From: Echria macrotheca
Lineage: Eukaryota > Ascomycota > Sordariomycetes > Sordariales > Schizotheciaceae
DNA length: 64,000 nt
Reading direction: 5' to 3'
Assembly (NCBI GenBank): GCA_030411725.1
Contig: MU839838.1
Coordinates: 310,001 to 374,000, forward strand
This document shows positions 33,150-44,200 of the stretch, in pieces. The notes beneath the pieces are model-generated. The model ran no database searches, was not told the origin of the DNA, and saw only the letters and a list, made by a program, of their open reading frames with translations. The position numbers and the translations under genes are program-made. The first letter of the stretch is position 1. Each line of letters starts with the position of its first letter.

Positions 33150-35471
33150 ATGGAGAGGAAGCGCAAGTTGCCAGCGCGCGCCGCCGCGCGAGGCGAGCTG
33201 CCCTCCAAAAAACGGATGACGAGACCCAGCACCGCTGCGCAAGCAAGCTCGCTCCGGAAATCAGAGACGCCTGTCCCAGACCGGTCCGAACCCGAGTCGA
33301 CTCCTGTCGAAGAGCCGCCGCCCTCGCTGCCGCAGTCCATCGTCCCCGGCAAACCGCTCCCGACCGTGGACGCTCCCCAGCCCGACGATCTGCCGCCTAA
33401 AGACTATCAATCGGTGTCGGAGAGGCACGTTTTGCTCCCTTTTTGCGTCCTGGTGGTTCGGAAGCTAACCTGTCCAAATTGCAGTGGTGTCCTCGCGGAA
33501 TCGCTCACGCGGTCGCGGCAGAAGTGGATAAGCGATTGTATCTTCGAAAAATACTGGACCAAGCCTGTCAAACGGAAAGGAGTGGTGATCGAGGAGCCGA
33601 ATAACCCACCAAAGGAGAGCATGACCAAGCTGGGCGCGGTTACCATCACGGTCGAACCCCACGTATTCGAGGCGACCATGTACGCCGTTAAGGACCCGAA
33701 GCCGCGCCCGCCTCCACCGACCGGAAGGCCAGCTTTGCTCTACGGACCTCCCAACGGCGTATTGCCTCCTCACCTGCTCAATCAGAACACGCCGAAACAG
33801 TCGCCATCGACGGCCACGGCGACGCCCAGCCCCGGGCCGACTCGTCCGTCGACTCCTGCCGCGTCTCGTCCTCAGCTATCGGCCCAGCTTGCGAACGAGA
33901 CAGTTATCCAACAAGCGGCCCAGCAAGCGCCATCTGCCCCCCCGCCTCCAAAACAAGCTCCGCCTCCGACCGCTCCACCGGCACCGGATGCGCCGAAATC
34001 TACACCCATGACTGCTGTTGCGGGCACGCGACCACCAGTAGCGTCACCGCGTGGCATGGAATCCGTGTTGCATAGCATCCCACCACAGCCTACCCCAATC
34101 CCTCCAACAGCCGTACCCCCGATAGCCCAGCCACAGCGGCCACCAGCGGCCCCCGGTGTACAGCCCGGGACGGGAGCTCTGCCGACAACTCCGACCGTCA
34201 GCAAGACGACGGCGCCCGGTCAGAAGCCCAGCGCAGACCCTATTATTTTGACACTGGCCGAGAAAGCTGGTGAAGACCCACATCTGCGAGACCTCATGAA
34301 GCGGGTAGCTCAAGGTGATGCGGCGAAACATGAGCTCGAGCGCTTCCAGGCCATTATTGATGCGATAACCACGGAGAGTAAGCGGAAAGGAGCGCCCGTT
34401 GGGCCGTCTGCGGACAGGCTATTGGTCGATGGGCGGTCGGTGCGATATTTCGCCGACGAAGTCCGGGCGATATTGGGCATTGTATTGTCCTCCAGACCGA
34501 ACCAGACATCGGCTGATTTGCGGCCACCAGTAGGCAGCGACCCGCTCGTTGTCGCATTGGTCAAGGCTGCGCTGGACGATGTGAAAACGAGCGATATTGT
34601 CAAACGCATAGCGTCGGACAAGCCACTCTTCTCTGATGCTACAGAGCTCAAGGTCATTCTTGACCGCCTACGGACCAAGCTCCTCCAGGAGCGGGAGGCC
34701 CAACAGAAAGCCCAGTCACCCCAGCCGGCCAGCTCAGCAGCGGCTGCGAAACCGCCAAGCGGTCCCAACGGTCATGTCAGCACGCCACCTGCTGCGTCTT
34801 CAAATGCCGCTCAGCAAGCTTTACGCTCGAAAGGACCTCCTCCGCCCCCCAAGCCAGAGATTTCGGCGGTTGTGTTCGAGTTCTCGGGTGGCTCGGGCGA
34901 CCGGTTCCTATTTCCCAAGTTTAGTGTTGTGGAGTATGTACCCACGCCGGCCGGACAGCAAGTCATTGCCTCGTTCTTGGTTGTGCGGAAGGGTAGCAAA
35001 TCGGAGTACCCGATGGCGGATCCCGAGCTGGACTACTACCAGCCGGTGACAGTTCGATTTTTCACACCGCTTGGTAGGCATCTGGAGAATCTAGCCAGAG
35101 TGGTAGCGCCGCAAGAGGAAGTACGGCGGTATATGGATGATATTATGGATAAGATGACCCGTGCCGAGTACATTCTGCTCGCGATGAGGCTACCGCGGGC
35201 CGAAGGCAAGGACGGGGAAGCAGCCGAGGAAAAGGAAAAGGAAGAGCAGGTCAACGGCGGGGACAAGCAGCATGGCGACGCGGAGTTGGTCACTCCAAAA
35301 GCAGGAAACCAAGTGCAGCCGATGGCGGTGCTCTGGGGCACATCAAAGACGTCGAAGTCGGATTTCAAGGAGTTGTCAAGGTCAAAGCACAGCCGCATGG
35401 GCGATGTGGAGGACCAGCAGTATCAAAGCTTCATCTCTACGATCAGCCGGAAGGAACCCAAGGAGGCGTAA
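33150..35471 (+). CDS. SWC3: SWR1-complex subunit Swc3
   Basis: Exons 33150-33415 and 33485-35471 are joined by a 69-base intron (branch GCTAACCTG, acceptor TTGCAG) to give 750 residues. The first ATG is at 33150; upstream codons in frame start only at GTG. The intron length is a multiple of three and contains no stop, so a retained form would add 23 residues. After the intron, GVLAESLTRSRQKWI and FEKYWTKPVKRKG match the conserved Swc3 N-terminal block, followed by LGAVTITVEPHVFEATMY. A long Pro/Thr/Ala-rich region precedes helical segments (DLMKRVAQGDAAKHELERFQ) and a C-terminal folded domain (EISAVVFEFSGGSGDRFLFP; YPMADPELDYYQPVTVRF). Swc3 belongs to the SWR1 remodeller that deposits H2A.Z. 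Confidence 0.85.
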   Translation: MERKRKLPARAAARGELPSKKRMTRPSTAAQASSLRKSETPVPDRSEPESTPVEEPPPSLPQSIVPGKPLPTVDAPQPDDLPPKDYQSVSERHVLLPFCVLVVRKLTCPNCSGVLAESLTRSRQKWISDCIFEKYWTKPVKRKGVVIEEPNNPPKESMTKLGAVTITVEPHVFEATMYAVKDPKPRPPPPTGRPALLYGPPNGVLPPHLLNQNTPKQSPSTATATPSPGPTRPSTPAASRPQLSAQLANETVIQQAAQQAPSAPPPPKQAPPPTAPPAPDAPKSTPMTAVAGTRPPVASPRGMESVLHSIPPQPTPIPPTAVPPIAQPQRPPAAPGVQPGTGALPTTPTVSKTTAPGQKPSADPIILTLAEKAGEDPHLRDLMKRVAQGDAAKHELERFQAIIDAITTESKRKGAPVGPSADRLLVDGRSVRYFADEVRAILGIVLSSRPNQTSADLRPPVGSDPLVVALVKAALDDVKTSDIVKRIASDKPLFSDATELKVILDRLRTKLLQEREAQQKAQSPQPASSAAAAKPPSGPNGHVSTPPAASSNAAQQALRSKGPPPPPKPEISAVVFEFSGGSGDRFLFPKFSVVEYVPTPAGQQVIASFLVVRKGSKSEYPMADPELDYYQPVTVRFFTPLGRHLENLARVVAPQEEVRRYMDDIMDKMTRAEYILLAMRLPRAEGKDGEAAEEKEKEEQVNGGDKQHGDAELVTPKAGNQVQPMAVLWGTSKTSKSDFKELSRSKHSRMGDVEDQQYQSFISTISRKEPKEA

Positions 35472-35964
35472 GGCGGAAAAGGCATTTGGGAAGGATACTA
35501 TTGTTGAGAACTGGCGGCGGGCTTGTCATTTGCGATGTAGATAATAATGGGGCGTTTGGGACTGTTGGCCGGGGGATTCAACAGCGATGGTTTCAAGGAG
35601 CGAGCGTCTGATCTGATACCATAAAAGAATACATGTAGTTCAATCGCGGCGCACCCTTTTCACGAGAATCAGATCGATTTCATCCGGTCGCCAATGCCTC
35701 CTTAACCCTAACCCTCGACATTGGTGTGGAGACAAAGGTGCGGGTCTTGCCACTTACGGCTAGTGCACCTTCCTGATCCTTGTCAGAAAGCTTGAGGTCG
35801 CCTCAACCGTGCCGACTCGTGGCCGGCACGTTCTTTCTTCCTTGACAACTCTCCCATTTGAACAAACCCCTCTTCCTCGTTTCGTTTCGTCGACCGCCAA
35901 CCCTTTCCATCAATCCGTTCAAACCCGAGCATCCATTAATTGCAGCTTACCGGATTGATCGAAC
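35472..35964. other. intergenic, SPT5 promoter with telobox
   Basis: This 0.5 kb includes the SWC3 3' end and the SPT5 upstream region. The only recognisable element is the telomere-like sequence at 35703-35715. Confidence 0.5.
35703..35715. promoter_or_regulatory. telomere-like element (telobox) upstream of SPT5
   Basis: TAACCCTAACCCT lies 250-262 bases before the SPT5 ATG and is the exact reverse complement of the element at 29192-29204. Relative to the downstream gene, both read TAACCCT in the coding-strand direction. Confidence 0.5.
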
Positions 35965-38900
35965 ATGGCGTCGAACGATCCCCATTTCGGGGACTCCGAG
36001 TCTGACGATGACAACTTCAACCCTGCGCCAGCCGACATCTCGGACGATGAGAATGAGCCCCGTAGCGCGCAGAAGAGATCCTCGAGCCCCGCGAACGCTA
36101 GAAGTGACGATGAAGACGATGGCGCGCGCCCCTCCAACGGTGCCTCGGCAAAGTCTCGCCAGGCAGCCGACGACGAGGAAGGCGATGAGGATGAGGAGGA
36201 CGTTGGCGAGGATGATGAGATTAATGACGTTGATGAAGATGAAGAGGAAGACGAAGAAGACGATGAGGACGAAGTCCAAGTAGGCCGTCTCTTGGATCAT
36301 CCACTACCTCTTTGCTAACTGGTCTAGGGCCACCGTCGGAAACGTCACAGGGACCGCCGCAATGCTTTCTTCGATATAGAAGCCGAAGTCGACGATGAAG
36401 ATGAAGGCGAAGATGACGAGAAAGACGGTGAAGAGATAGAAGACTTCATCGAACAGGACGACCACCCAGACGATATCGGCGAGGGCGCTCGACTCAATGA
36501 CGACAGAGGCCACAGAGAGCTCGACCGACGCCGCGAAATGGAAGCTAGTCTCGATGCCGAGAAGCAGGCAGAGATCCTGCGAGAGCGCTATGGCAAGCGT
36601 GCGCCCGCCAGAGGGTACCGTGATATGGCCGTGGTGCCCAAGCGGCTGCTCCTCCCTAGCGTCGAGGATCCCAGCATCTGGGCGGTCCGTTGCAAGGAGG
36701 GCAAGGAGCGCGAAGTTATCTTTTCGATCATGCGACGTGTCGAGGAGAGAGCGGGAACGAAGAACGAAGTGCCCATCATCTCGGCGTTCGAGCGTGGAGG
36801 TCCGAATTCGGTCATGAAAGGCTACATCTACGTCGAGGCGCAGAGACAAAACGACATCATGCTTGCTCTTGACGGCGTGCTTAATGTGTACCCGCGCACC
36901 AAGATGATCCTCGTCGAGATCAAGGATATGCCCGACCTTCTGCGCGTCACCAAGACGCCTAACCTGGAGCCGGGCGCGTGGGTCCGGATTCGCAAGCCCA
37001 TGAAATACGCCGGCGATCTCGCACAAGTGCTCGACGTTACGGAGAACGGACTTGAAGTCCGCGTTCGTTATATCCCCCGGCTGGACTACGGCGTCCGTGA
37101 CGAGGCCCTTTCTGCGGGTGACCTGAAGCGCAAGCGACCCGGCGCTCCTGGACCGCGGCCCCCGCAGCGCCTGTTCAGCGAGGTCGAGGCCAGGAAACGG
37201 CATCCGCGGCATCTTCAGGGGAATCCGCAGACGAATTCCTGGACGTTCATGGGCGAGGAGTTTGAGAACGGCTTCCTAGTCAAGGATATAAAGATCCAAC
37301 AGCTCGAGGTCAAGGATGTGAACCCCACCCTCGAGGAGGTGACCAAGTTCGCCAGGGGTGCCGAGGACGGAACGGAGAACCTGGACCTGAAGGCGCTGGC
37401 TGCCAGCCTCAAAGATAGCAACACGAGCGCTGCCTACGCCTCGGGCGATATTATCGAAGTTTACGAGGGAGAGCAGCGCGGCGTGGTCGGCAAGGCGACC
37501 AACGTCCAGAACGACATCGTCACGTTGCAGGTGCTCGAGGGCGACCTCGCCGGCCAGACCATCGAGGTCCCGGTCAAGGGTCTTCGCAAGCGCTTCCGAC
37601 CGGGCGACCACGTCAAGGTGATTGGCGGAAGCCGTTACCGCGATGAGGTCGGCATGGTGCTCAAGATTGTCGATGACCGTGTGACGCTCCTCACCGACCA
37701 GAGCAGCACGGAAATCACGGTTTTTAGCAAGGACCTTCGGGAAGCGGCCGACATTGGTGGCCAGGGCTCGCTCGGCCAATACTCTCTCCTCGACCTGGTC
37801 CAGCTGGATCCGACTACTGTGGGTTGCATCGTCAAGGTTGACCGCGAATCCATGGTTGTGTTGGACCAGAATGGCGACACGCGACAGGTCGTGCCGTCAC
37901 AGATCACCAACAAGCTTCCGAAGCGGAAGATGGCAGTGGCTGCAGATCGCAACGGCGCCGAGATCCGACTTGACGACGTCGTCCGGGAGCACGGTGGACA
38001 GCAACGTCAGGGCAAAATCATTCATATTCACCGTTCTTTTGTATTTTTGCACAGTCACGCGTCGACCGAGAACGCCGGTGTGTTTGTTACCAGAGCCGCC
38101 AACGTCACGACCATTGCCGCCAAGGGTGGCCGCATCAACAACCAGAACGCAGGTCCGGATCTGAGCGTCATGAACCCGGCCATGAAGCGAAATCCCACGG
38201 GCACTGGTAACAACATGCAGCCACCCAAGACCATGGGGCGGGATCCGGCCCTCGGCCACACCGTTACCATCAGAAGAGGCGGTTACAAGGGTTTGTTGGG
38301 CATTGTCAAAGACACCACCGACACGTGCGCTCGAGTTGAGCTCCACGCCAAGTACAAGGTCGTCACAGTGCCCAAGGCAGATCTTGTATTCAAGGACAAG
38401 ACCACAGGTCGCACAATCGACATCTATTCTCGTGGTGGTCGTGGTGGGTTTAGCGGCTCGGGCGGTCGTGGAGGTGCGCCCGGAGGCTGGTCCGGGGGAA
38501 GCAGAACACCGATGGTCGCATCCGGGGGCGAGCGGACCCCGGCTTGGGGAGCGTCCAAGTGTAAGTTTACTCCGTTTGTCTCGTGGGAAAAGCTAACAGG
38601 TCATAGCCACTGCACGAACACCCGCCTGGAGCCGTGGATCCGAAAACTCTGGCTCGCGCACACCGGCCTGGGGCGATGGCTCCCGTACCGTTAACCCTTA
38701 CGACGGCTCCCGGACTTCTTACGGAGGCGCCACTGCGTACGGTGGTGGTGCTCGAACTCCTGCTTGGTCATCCAGTGCCAAGACGCCTGCACACGACGGA
38801 TTCGGCGTCGGTTCCAAGACACCAGCCTACGGTGGAAGCGACGCATGGGGCAGCAAGACTCCGGCCTATGGTGTTTCTGCCCCGACACCCGGTGCCAGCG

Positions 38901-39214
38901 GTGCGGATAGCTGGGGCTACACACCCGGACCCAGCGGGGGCAGTTACGATGCCCCGACGCCGGGCATTGGTGCACCGACTCCTGGAGCCCTCAATGCCCC
39001 GACACCCGGAGCATACTCTGCGCCGACCCCCGCGGCTATCAGCGCGCCTACTCCTGGTGCCTGGCAAGGTGGATGGGGAGGCGATGCTCAGACTCCGGCT
39101 GTGGGCGCGCCGACGCCTGCAGCCGGTGGTTATTACAGCGCGCCGACGCCTGGTGCTTATGGCGCGCCTGAGACACCCGCGGCGACTGGACCTCGATATG
39201 CCGACGATGACTAG
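35965..39214 (+). CDS. SPT5: transcription elongation factor Spt5
   Basis: Exons 35965-36279, 36328-38560 and 38607-39214 join across introns of 48 and 46 bases to give 1051 residues. Spt5, with Spt4, is the DSIF elongation factor bound to RNA polymerase II. The N-terminal ~190 residues are extremely acidic. The NGN domain (about 216-305) includes PSIWAVRCKEGKEREVIFS and KGYIYVEAQRQNDI. Several KOW segments follow (GAWVRIRKPMKYAGDLAQV; GDIIEVYEGEQRGVVG; PGDHVKVIGGSRYRDEVG; GHTVTIRRGGYKGLLG). The C-terminal region (about 840-1051) is a repeat array of SRTPAW, KTPAYG and APTPGA units, the Thr-Pro sites phosphorylated by Bur1/CDK9-type kinases in this family. The last intron falls at the start of that array. 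Length fits fungal Spt5. Confidence 0.97.
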
Positions 39215-39620
39215 GGTAAAGGTGTGAATTTCTCTTATGGTATTGGTCACTAGATTAAAAGTGGCGATGGGCGCTGGGTCAGCGGATCGGTTTGTACAGG
39301 TAGTCATGACAGCGGACAAAGGGGGTTGTGTTTCCTAGCCTAGCGACAGAGAGTTGCATTCAGTCTAGACTTAGGAACAGGAATGCAATATTAGATAAAC
39401 ACCTGAGTGTCAATGTGTGTGCTTTGATGGTCAAATCGCCAGTGCTTTCCTTTGTCACTGATAGCGGGCACGGAAAGGGGCAGGCAAGGATCTCTTTCTC
39501 ACGATGGACTCCGTACAACGAGCGGAACACCCCGCGGCCAATAAAAGCATGCATAGGTGATTGTAGTGTGAGCCGGCCGTCCAAGACCCTGGCTGGTGAA
39601 TTCACCGTGATGTCAAGAGC

Positions 39621-39949
39621 TACCGCATAAGTTTCGCGAACAAGAGTTTACCCCACTCATGAGGTCCCTACCTGCTGCAACCAATACATGAAGGCGCTGG
39701 AAGCCTCTCAGCAGGCCAAGCACGCCTCACAATCTCGCAATACTACTCCAGCCAACCAGTTTAGTTGCCGTTGTAAGGCTCCCCAGTACTCCTTCAAGCC
39801 TTTTGCCAGCGCCCTGGAGCGGTCGAGACGATTTAACTGGACTGAAAAGTGGGTTTCCTGAGAAGGCCTGCTCAGAGGCTTCCGGTGCCTTGATCTATTG
39901 GTTACAGCAGGTGAGTGGGGTAAACTCTTGTTCGCGAAACTTTGCGGTA
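39621..39949. mobile_element. MITE-like foldback element with long inverted repeats
   Basis: The left arm (39621-39717, 97 bases) and the reverse complement of the right arm (39949-39865, 85 bases) align along their whole length. The differences are six mismatches, one single-base gap and one 11-base insertion in the left arm (near 39659-39669). Both arms start TACCGCA and share AGTTTCGCGAACAAGAG near the ends. A 147-base unrelated loop separates them. Each end carries a TA dinucleotide, consistent with a TA target duplication as for Tc1/mariner-related MITEs, although TA could belong to the repeat. No transposase frame is present, so the element would be non-autonomous. It ends about 200 bases before the PBDC1 ATG. 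Confidence 0.65.
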
Positions 39950-40015
39950 GAGGGAATGAAGTTCAAGGAAGCTTCGGGGAGGCAGGGGGGGGAAATGTAT
40001 TGATAAGATACTCTG

Positions 40016-40027
40016 CTTATCGATAAG
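40016..40027. promoter_or_regulatory. palindromic GATA-factor site upstream of PBDC1
   Basis: CTTATCGATAAG is a perfect 12-base palindrome containing two GATAAG half-sites, with a third, TGATAAG, at 40001-40007. The cluster lies about 120-145 bases upstream of the PBDC1 ATG. GATA factors such as NIT2/AreA recognise such sites in clusters; function is inferred. Confidence 0.35.
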
Positions 40028-40145
40028 AAAACATGCCCAAGCTCTTCAACCCCGCCAGACCTCATCCTTGCTCCTCGCGCCTTGCCCCTCCATCACAAGC
40101 TTCCAGTGTTCACCAAGTCGTTCGCAACTCGATCAAACAGCCAAG

Positions 40146-40796
40146 ATGACTGCCCGGGCACCGGCCGACTTTGATGCCGAAAATGCACAGAATCTAGAGG
40201 ATGTGCGTCCCCCTCCCTTTTTTGTCACCTCCGAAGTAGGCAGCTAACGGTGGAATGACGGGGGGTATACAGATCGAGAAGCAATTCGCCGTCAAAGCAG
40301 TGCAGCACATGGAAACCTACTGGGCCATCCTCGAAAAGGTCAAGGGGTCTACATTGCGGCTGACACAGCTAGATGATGAGATTTACGAGCATCTGATGCG
40401 CGAGTTTCCCGATTTCGACCCGGCCGCGACGATTGACGAGGATGCGATGAAGAGTAAGGAGGGAAAGGAGAAGTGGAGGGGGTTTATTATGGCGTACAAG
40501 GACAAGGTTAATGATTTTAACTTTGGGACGCTGGTGCGGGCGAATCCGAAATTTGAGTATGGGAATGAGGAGATGATTTTTGGTATGTTTGTTCTAGTGG
40601 TGATGGGAATGGGATGGGTGCTAACTGGGGGTAGTGACGCGGATGCAGTTTTATGCGATCGAGATTGCGAGGTATGTTTTTTTTTTGCAGTTTGTTGCAG
40701 AAGAGAGGAGGCTGACAATGTAGGAACCGCAACGGGTTGAACGACTGGATCTACGAGAAGGCGCAGAAGGAGAAGACTGCCAAGTCGAGCAAGTGA
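40146..40796 (+). CDS. PBDC1: PBDC1/YPL225W-family protein
   Basis: Four exons, 40146-40202, 40273-40582, 40635-40671 and 40724-40796, join across introns of 70, 52 and 52 bases to give 158 residues; the third exon is only 37 bases. The sequence follows the family closely: an N-terminal acidic stretch, IEKQFAVKAVQHMETYW, STLRLTQLDDEIYEHLMREFP, KEKWRGFIMAYKDKVNDFNF, GTLVRANPKFEYG and the C-terminal MQFYAIEIARNRNGLNDW before a lysine-rich tail. The family is called polysaccharide biosynthesis domain-containing in databases, but the yeast member acts as a chaperone-like factor for newly made translation elongation factor eEF1A, as I recall. The upstream region carries the foldback element and GATA motifs. 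Confidence 0.92.
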
Positions 40797-41223
40797 TGCT
40801 GGGAGTCGAAGGAGGGCTGGATGCGTTGATTCGGGTGCTACCTACGGGGTGTCGCTGATGGCACCCAAAAAGGTCATGTACCGTGTATAGTGTGACAGCG
40901 ATGAAAAGATACCAAGCTTTGAAGACACACCTTTCTAATGCTCCGGTGCTCAATATCAATCTCGGTGGTGGCCGAGTCGTTGCCTTTGTTGTGCTTGGTA
41001 TTGTCCGCGCCCCACACTCAACCTCGAGATGCGAATCCGAGATTCTCGAACAATGGCAATCGGAACCACCGAGACCTATCATTATGTTTGGGTTTTACTT
41101 GATCCTCTCGCCCTCGTGGCTTCTTGAGATCCTCCAAGGTAAGAACCCATCACCTCTTGAGCTTCGTCTGCTGAGTTTGCTACGGCCATTTCCTCTCTTT
41201 ACCATTCGATTCGCGACTCAGCG
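40797..41223. other. intergenic, upstream region of the ABC transporter
   Basis: This 0.43 kb contains the PBDC1 3' end and the transporter promoter. Nothing specific was recognised. Confidence 0.5.
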
Positions 41224-44200
41224 ATGCCATCTAGAGATACCTCTTCTTTCGTCACTGAAAAGATGGCCAAGACACAAGATCACATCGTCGATATGTCCGG
41301 GGTAGCCACCGAGAAAGCCCCGGCAGACGTCACCAAGTCCTCCTTCTCGGACCTCTTCGTATTCACTCGTCGATACCACCTCCCCATCGTGGTATGCGCG
41401 TTCGTCACAGCAGCCCTGGTAGCGGGAGCGCGGACAGCATATGCGGTATTCGTCGGAACCATCTTCGAGATCGTCACGCGCTTCGGCGCCGGCCAGCTTC
41501 AGCCAGACGACTTCTTCGCCCAGATCTCGCGCTGGGCCGGGTACCTCTGTCTTTTGGGCCTGGGCATGTGGCTCGTTGCGACAATCGACACGGCGCTCTG
41601 GGTCCTGACGGGCGAGCTGCGGGCGCGGACGGCAAGAGAGAAACTGTTTGGGGCGTTTCTGCGCAAGACTATGTCTTGGTATGACTCGCGCGAGAATGGC
41701 ATGTCGAGTTTGATGGTGGGAATCCAAACGTAAGTTTGCCTCATTGTTGGCGAGATAGACTGTGCTAACGAGACAGACAAATCCGGGAGCTGCAGATGGC
41801 AACGTCCCAGACACTGGGTTTTCTGGTCTTCGAGGTTTTCGTCTTCGTGGCCTGCATCGGGTTGGCTTTCTACTTCTCCTTCAAGCTCACGCTCGTCATG
41901 CTAGCCACGGGGCTGCCGTCGGCCGCGGTGCTGTGGTTGATCAGCCACTTTCTTGATCCTGCCATCGCTGGTCAGAACCGGGAGCTTGCTGAGGCGTCGA
42001 AGCACGCGACGGCGGCGACGACAGCTATTGATCTTGTCAAGGTGTACAACGGACAGGACCACGAGGCCTTCCAGTTCGTGTCGGCCATCCGGCGGTCCGC
42101 GCGGTTCTATGGTCGGCAGGTCGTCTGCAACTGCGCGCAGATGAGCTACATCAAGTTCTGGATGATTATGCTCTTTGTTATTGGCTTCTACTTTGCCGTG
42201 GTCCTATCCAGTCGCGGCGAGATTACCCCTGGCAACGCGCTCACCACCTTTTACGCCGTCCTCATTGCGTTTCAGTCTCTTGAGGCCCTGGGACCGCAGT
42301 GGCTCATTCTTGCGAAGGGCATGGCTGCCGGACAGTTGCTTGATGCGCTGGTTGCCGGACAAAAGGGACATGACGGAGAGCCCGTCGATAAGGTCAGCGG
42401 GCTCTTCTCGCCATGTCGCTGTCATGGGGAGATAGCGATGAGCAATGTGAGTTTCTCGAATACCCCATCGAATGGTGGCTAATTCTGTAGGTGAGCTTTG
42501 CGTACCCATCAAACCCGACAAATCTTGTCCTCAGCCCATCGGACTTCCACTTCCCCGCCGGCCAGCTCACCTTTGTCGTCGGGAGGAGCGGTTCGGGAAA
42601 GAGCACGCTGGCTAATCTCCTGCTGCGCTTCTACGAGCCGCGGACGGGTAGTATCACGCTCGACGGCCACCCGGTCCAGAGCCTCGATCTCGACTGGCTC
42701 CGACATAATGTTTTGCTGGTCCAGCAGTCGAGCGTGCTCTTCAACGACACCTTCTTCAACAACGTCGCCTTTGGGGCCGGTGATCCCGAGACTGTGTCGC
42801 CCGCGCGCGTCCAGGAGGCGTGCAACATGGCTCTGTTGCAATCGACCATCTCCGGCATGCCTGACGGTCTGGAAACTCCGATCGGTCCGAACGGGTACTC
42901 CCTCAGCGGCGGACAGAGGCAGCGGCTGGCACTTGCTCGGGCAAAGTTAAGGGACCCGCCGGTGCTGATCCTCGATGAGGTTACCAGTGGGCTGGACCCG
43001 GTCGGACGCACGCTCATCATGGATGCGATTCGGATGTGGAGGCGCGACAAGACGACCATCATCATCACGCACGAGGTTGGCCATATTGAGCCAGAGGAAT
43101 ATGTTTATGTCATGGAAGACGGGGATATCGTCCAGGAAGGCTTCCAGAAGGGGTTGCTTGCCGAGGAGAACGGGCTGTTTGCCTCACTGCTTGCTTCGGC
43201 TGATGATGCCTCGTCATCGGGACGGTCGAGTCTCAGTTCCAGCGATGATGAAGGCTCCGAGTTTGAGGGAGACGACATCGCTGAGCGCCGACCCTCCGGC
43301 CTCCTTTATAGCTTTGGTCTGGATACCCAGGTCACAAGCGGTCTGTTCCATCGGCTGTCACTGCCAGTTGAACCGCCAATGACCAAGGGAGCCGGGCATC
43401 GTTTTCTCAACCTACCTGTTGGTAGCCGCCGGGGAAGCCTAGCTCGGAAAAGCAGCGAAGCGGCGGCCATGGCTGTCATCGCCGAGACGGGCCGTGAGGT
43501 CCAAAACAGCCGCACGCAGCATGAGCGACGCACAGCTCACGAGAGAGAGATGGCAGCCGCCGCAGCGTCCATGGACTCACTTGACCTGTTCTTCCTCGAG
43601 CGGCTCGCCAAACCGAGGGACAAGAAACATGACACCCCGGCAGGACCCCGTCTACCTTCGCTCACGGCCATCCTCAAGACGGTGTGGCCGACGCTTGACG
43701 GCCACGGCAAAGTCCAACTAGTCATCGGTCTCTGCTGCTGTGGCGTCATCGCCGGTAGCGACGTCGCCTTCGCCTTTATCTTCGCCAAACTCTTGACATC
43801 CTTCTGGCAACCAGCCGGCCAGCATGAGTCCGGCACGCGGTGGGCCAGTATTCTCACCGGAGTCGCAGCCATCGACGGGCTCGCCACCTTCTTCGCGTAC
43901 TATCTCATGGAGCACGTCGCGCAGAAATGGATCAACACGCTGCGGGCCGAGGCCATATCGCGCATCCTCGCGCAGCCCAAGAGCTGGTTTGACAAGGCGC
44001 GTCACAGTCCCAGTCGCATCGCGCAGTGTCTCGACCGCAGCGCCGAGGAGATGCGGAAGCTGGTCGGCATGTTTGTGCCGGTCATTGTCACGGTTGTCTT
44101 TTTGATTTCGGCCTCGATCATCTGGGCGTTGATCATTCGTTGGGACTTGACGCTGGTTACGCTTGCCGGTCTGCCCGTGGCGCTGGGCACTGCGCGTGCG

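Larger units (their letters stand above)
39215..40145. other. intergenic between SPT5 and PBDC1, hosts a foldback element
   Basis: The stretch contains a MITE-like inverted-repeat element (39621-39949) and a GATA palindrome (40016-40027). The 400 bases before the element show nothing recognisable. Confidence 0.6.
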
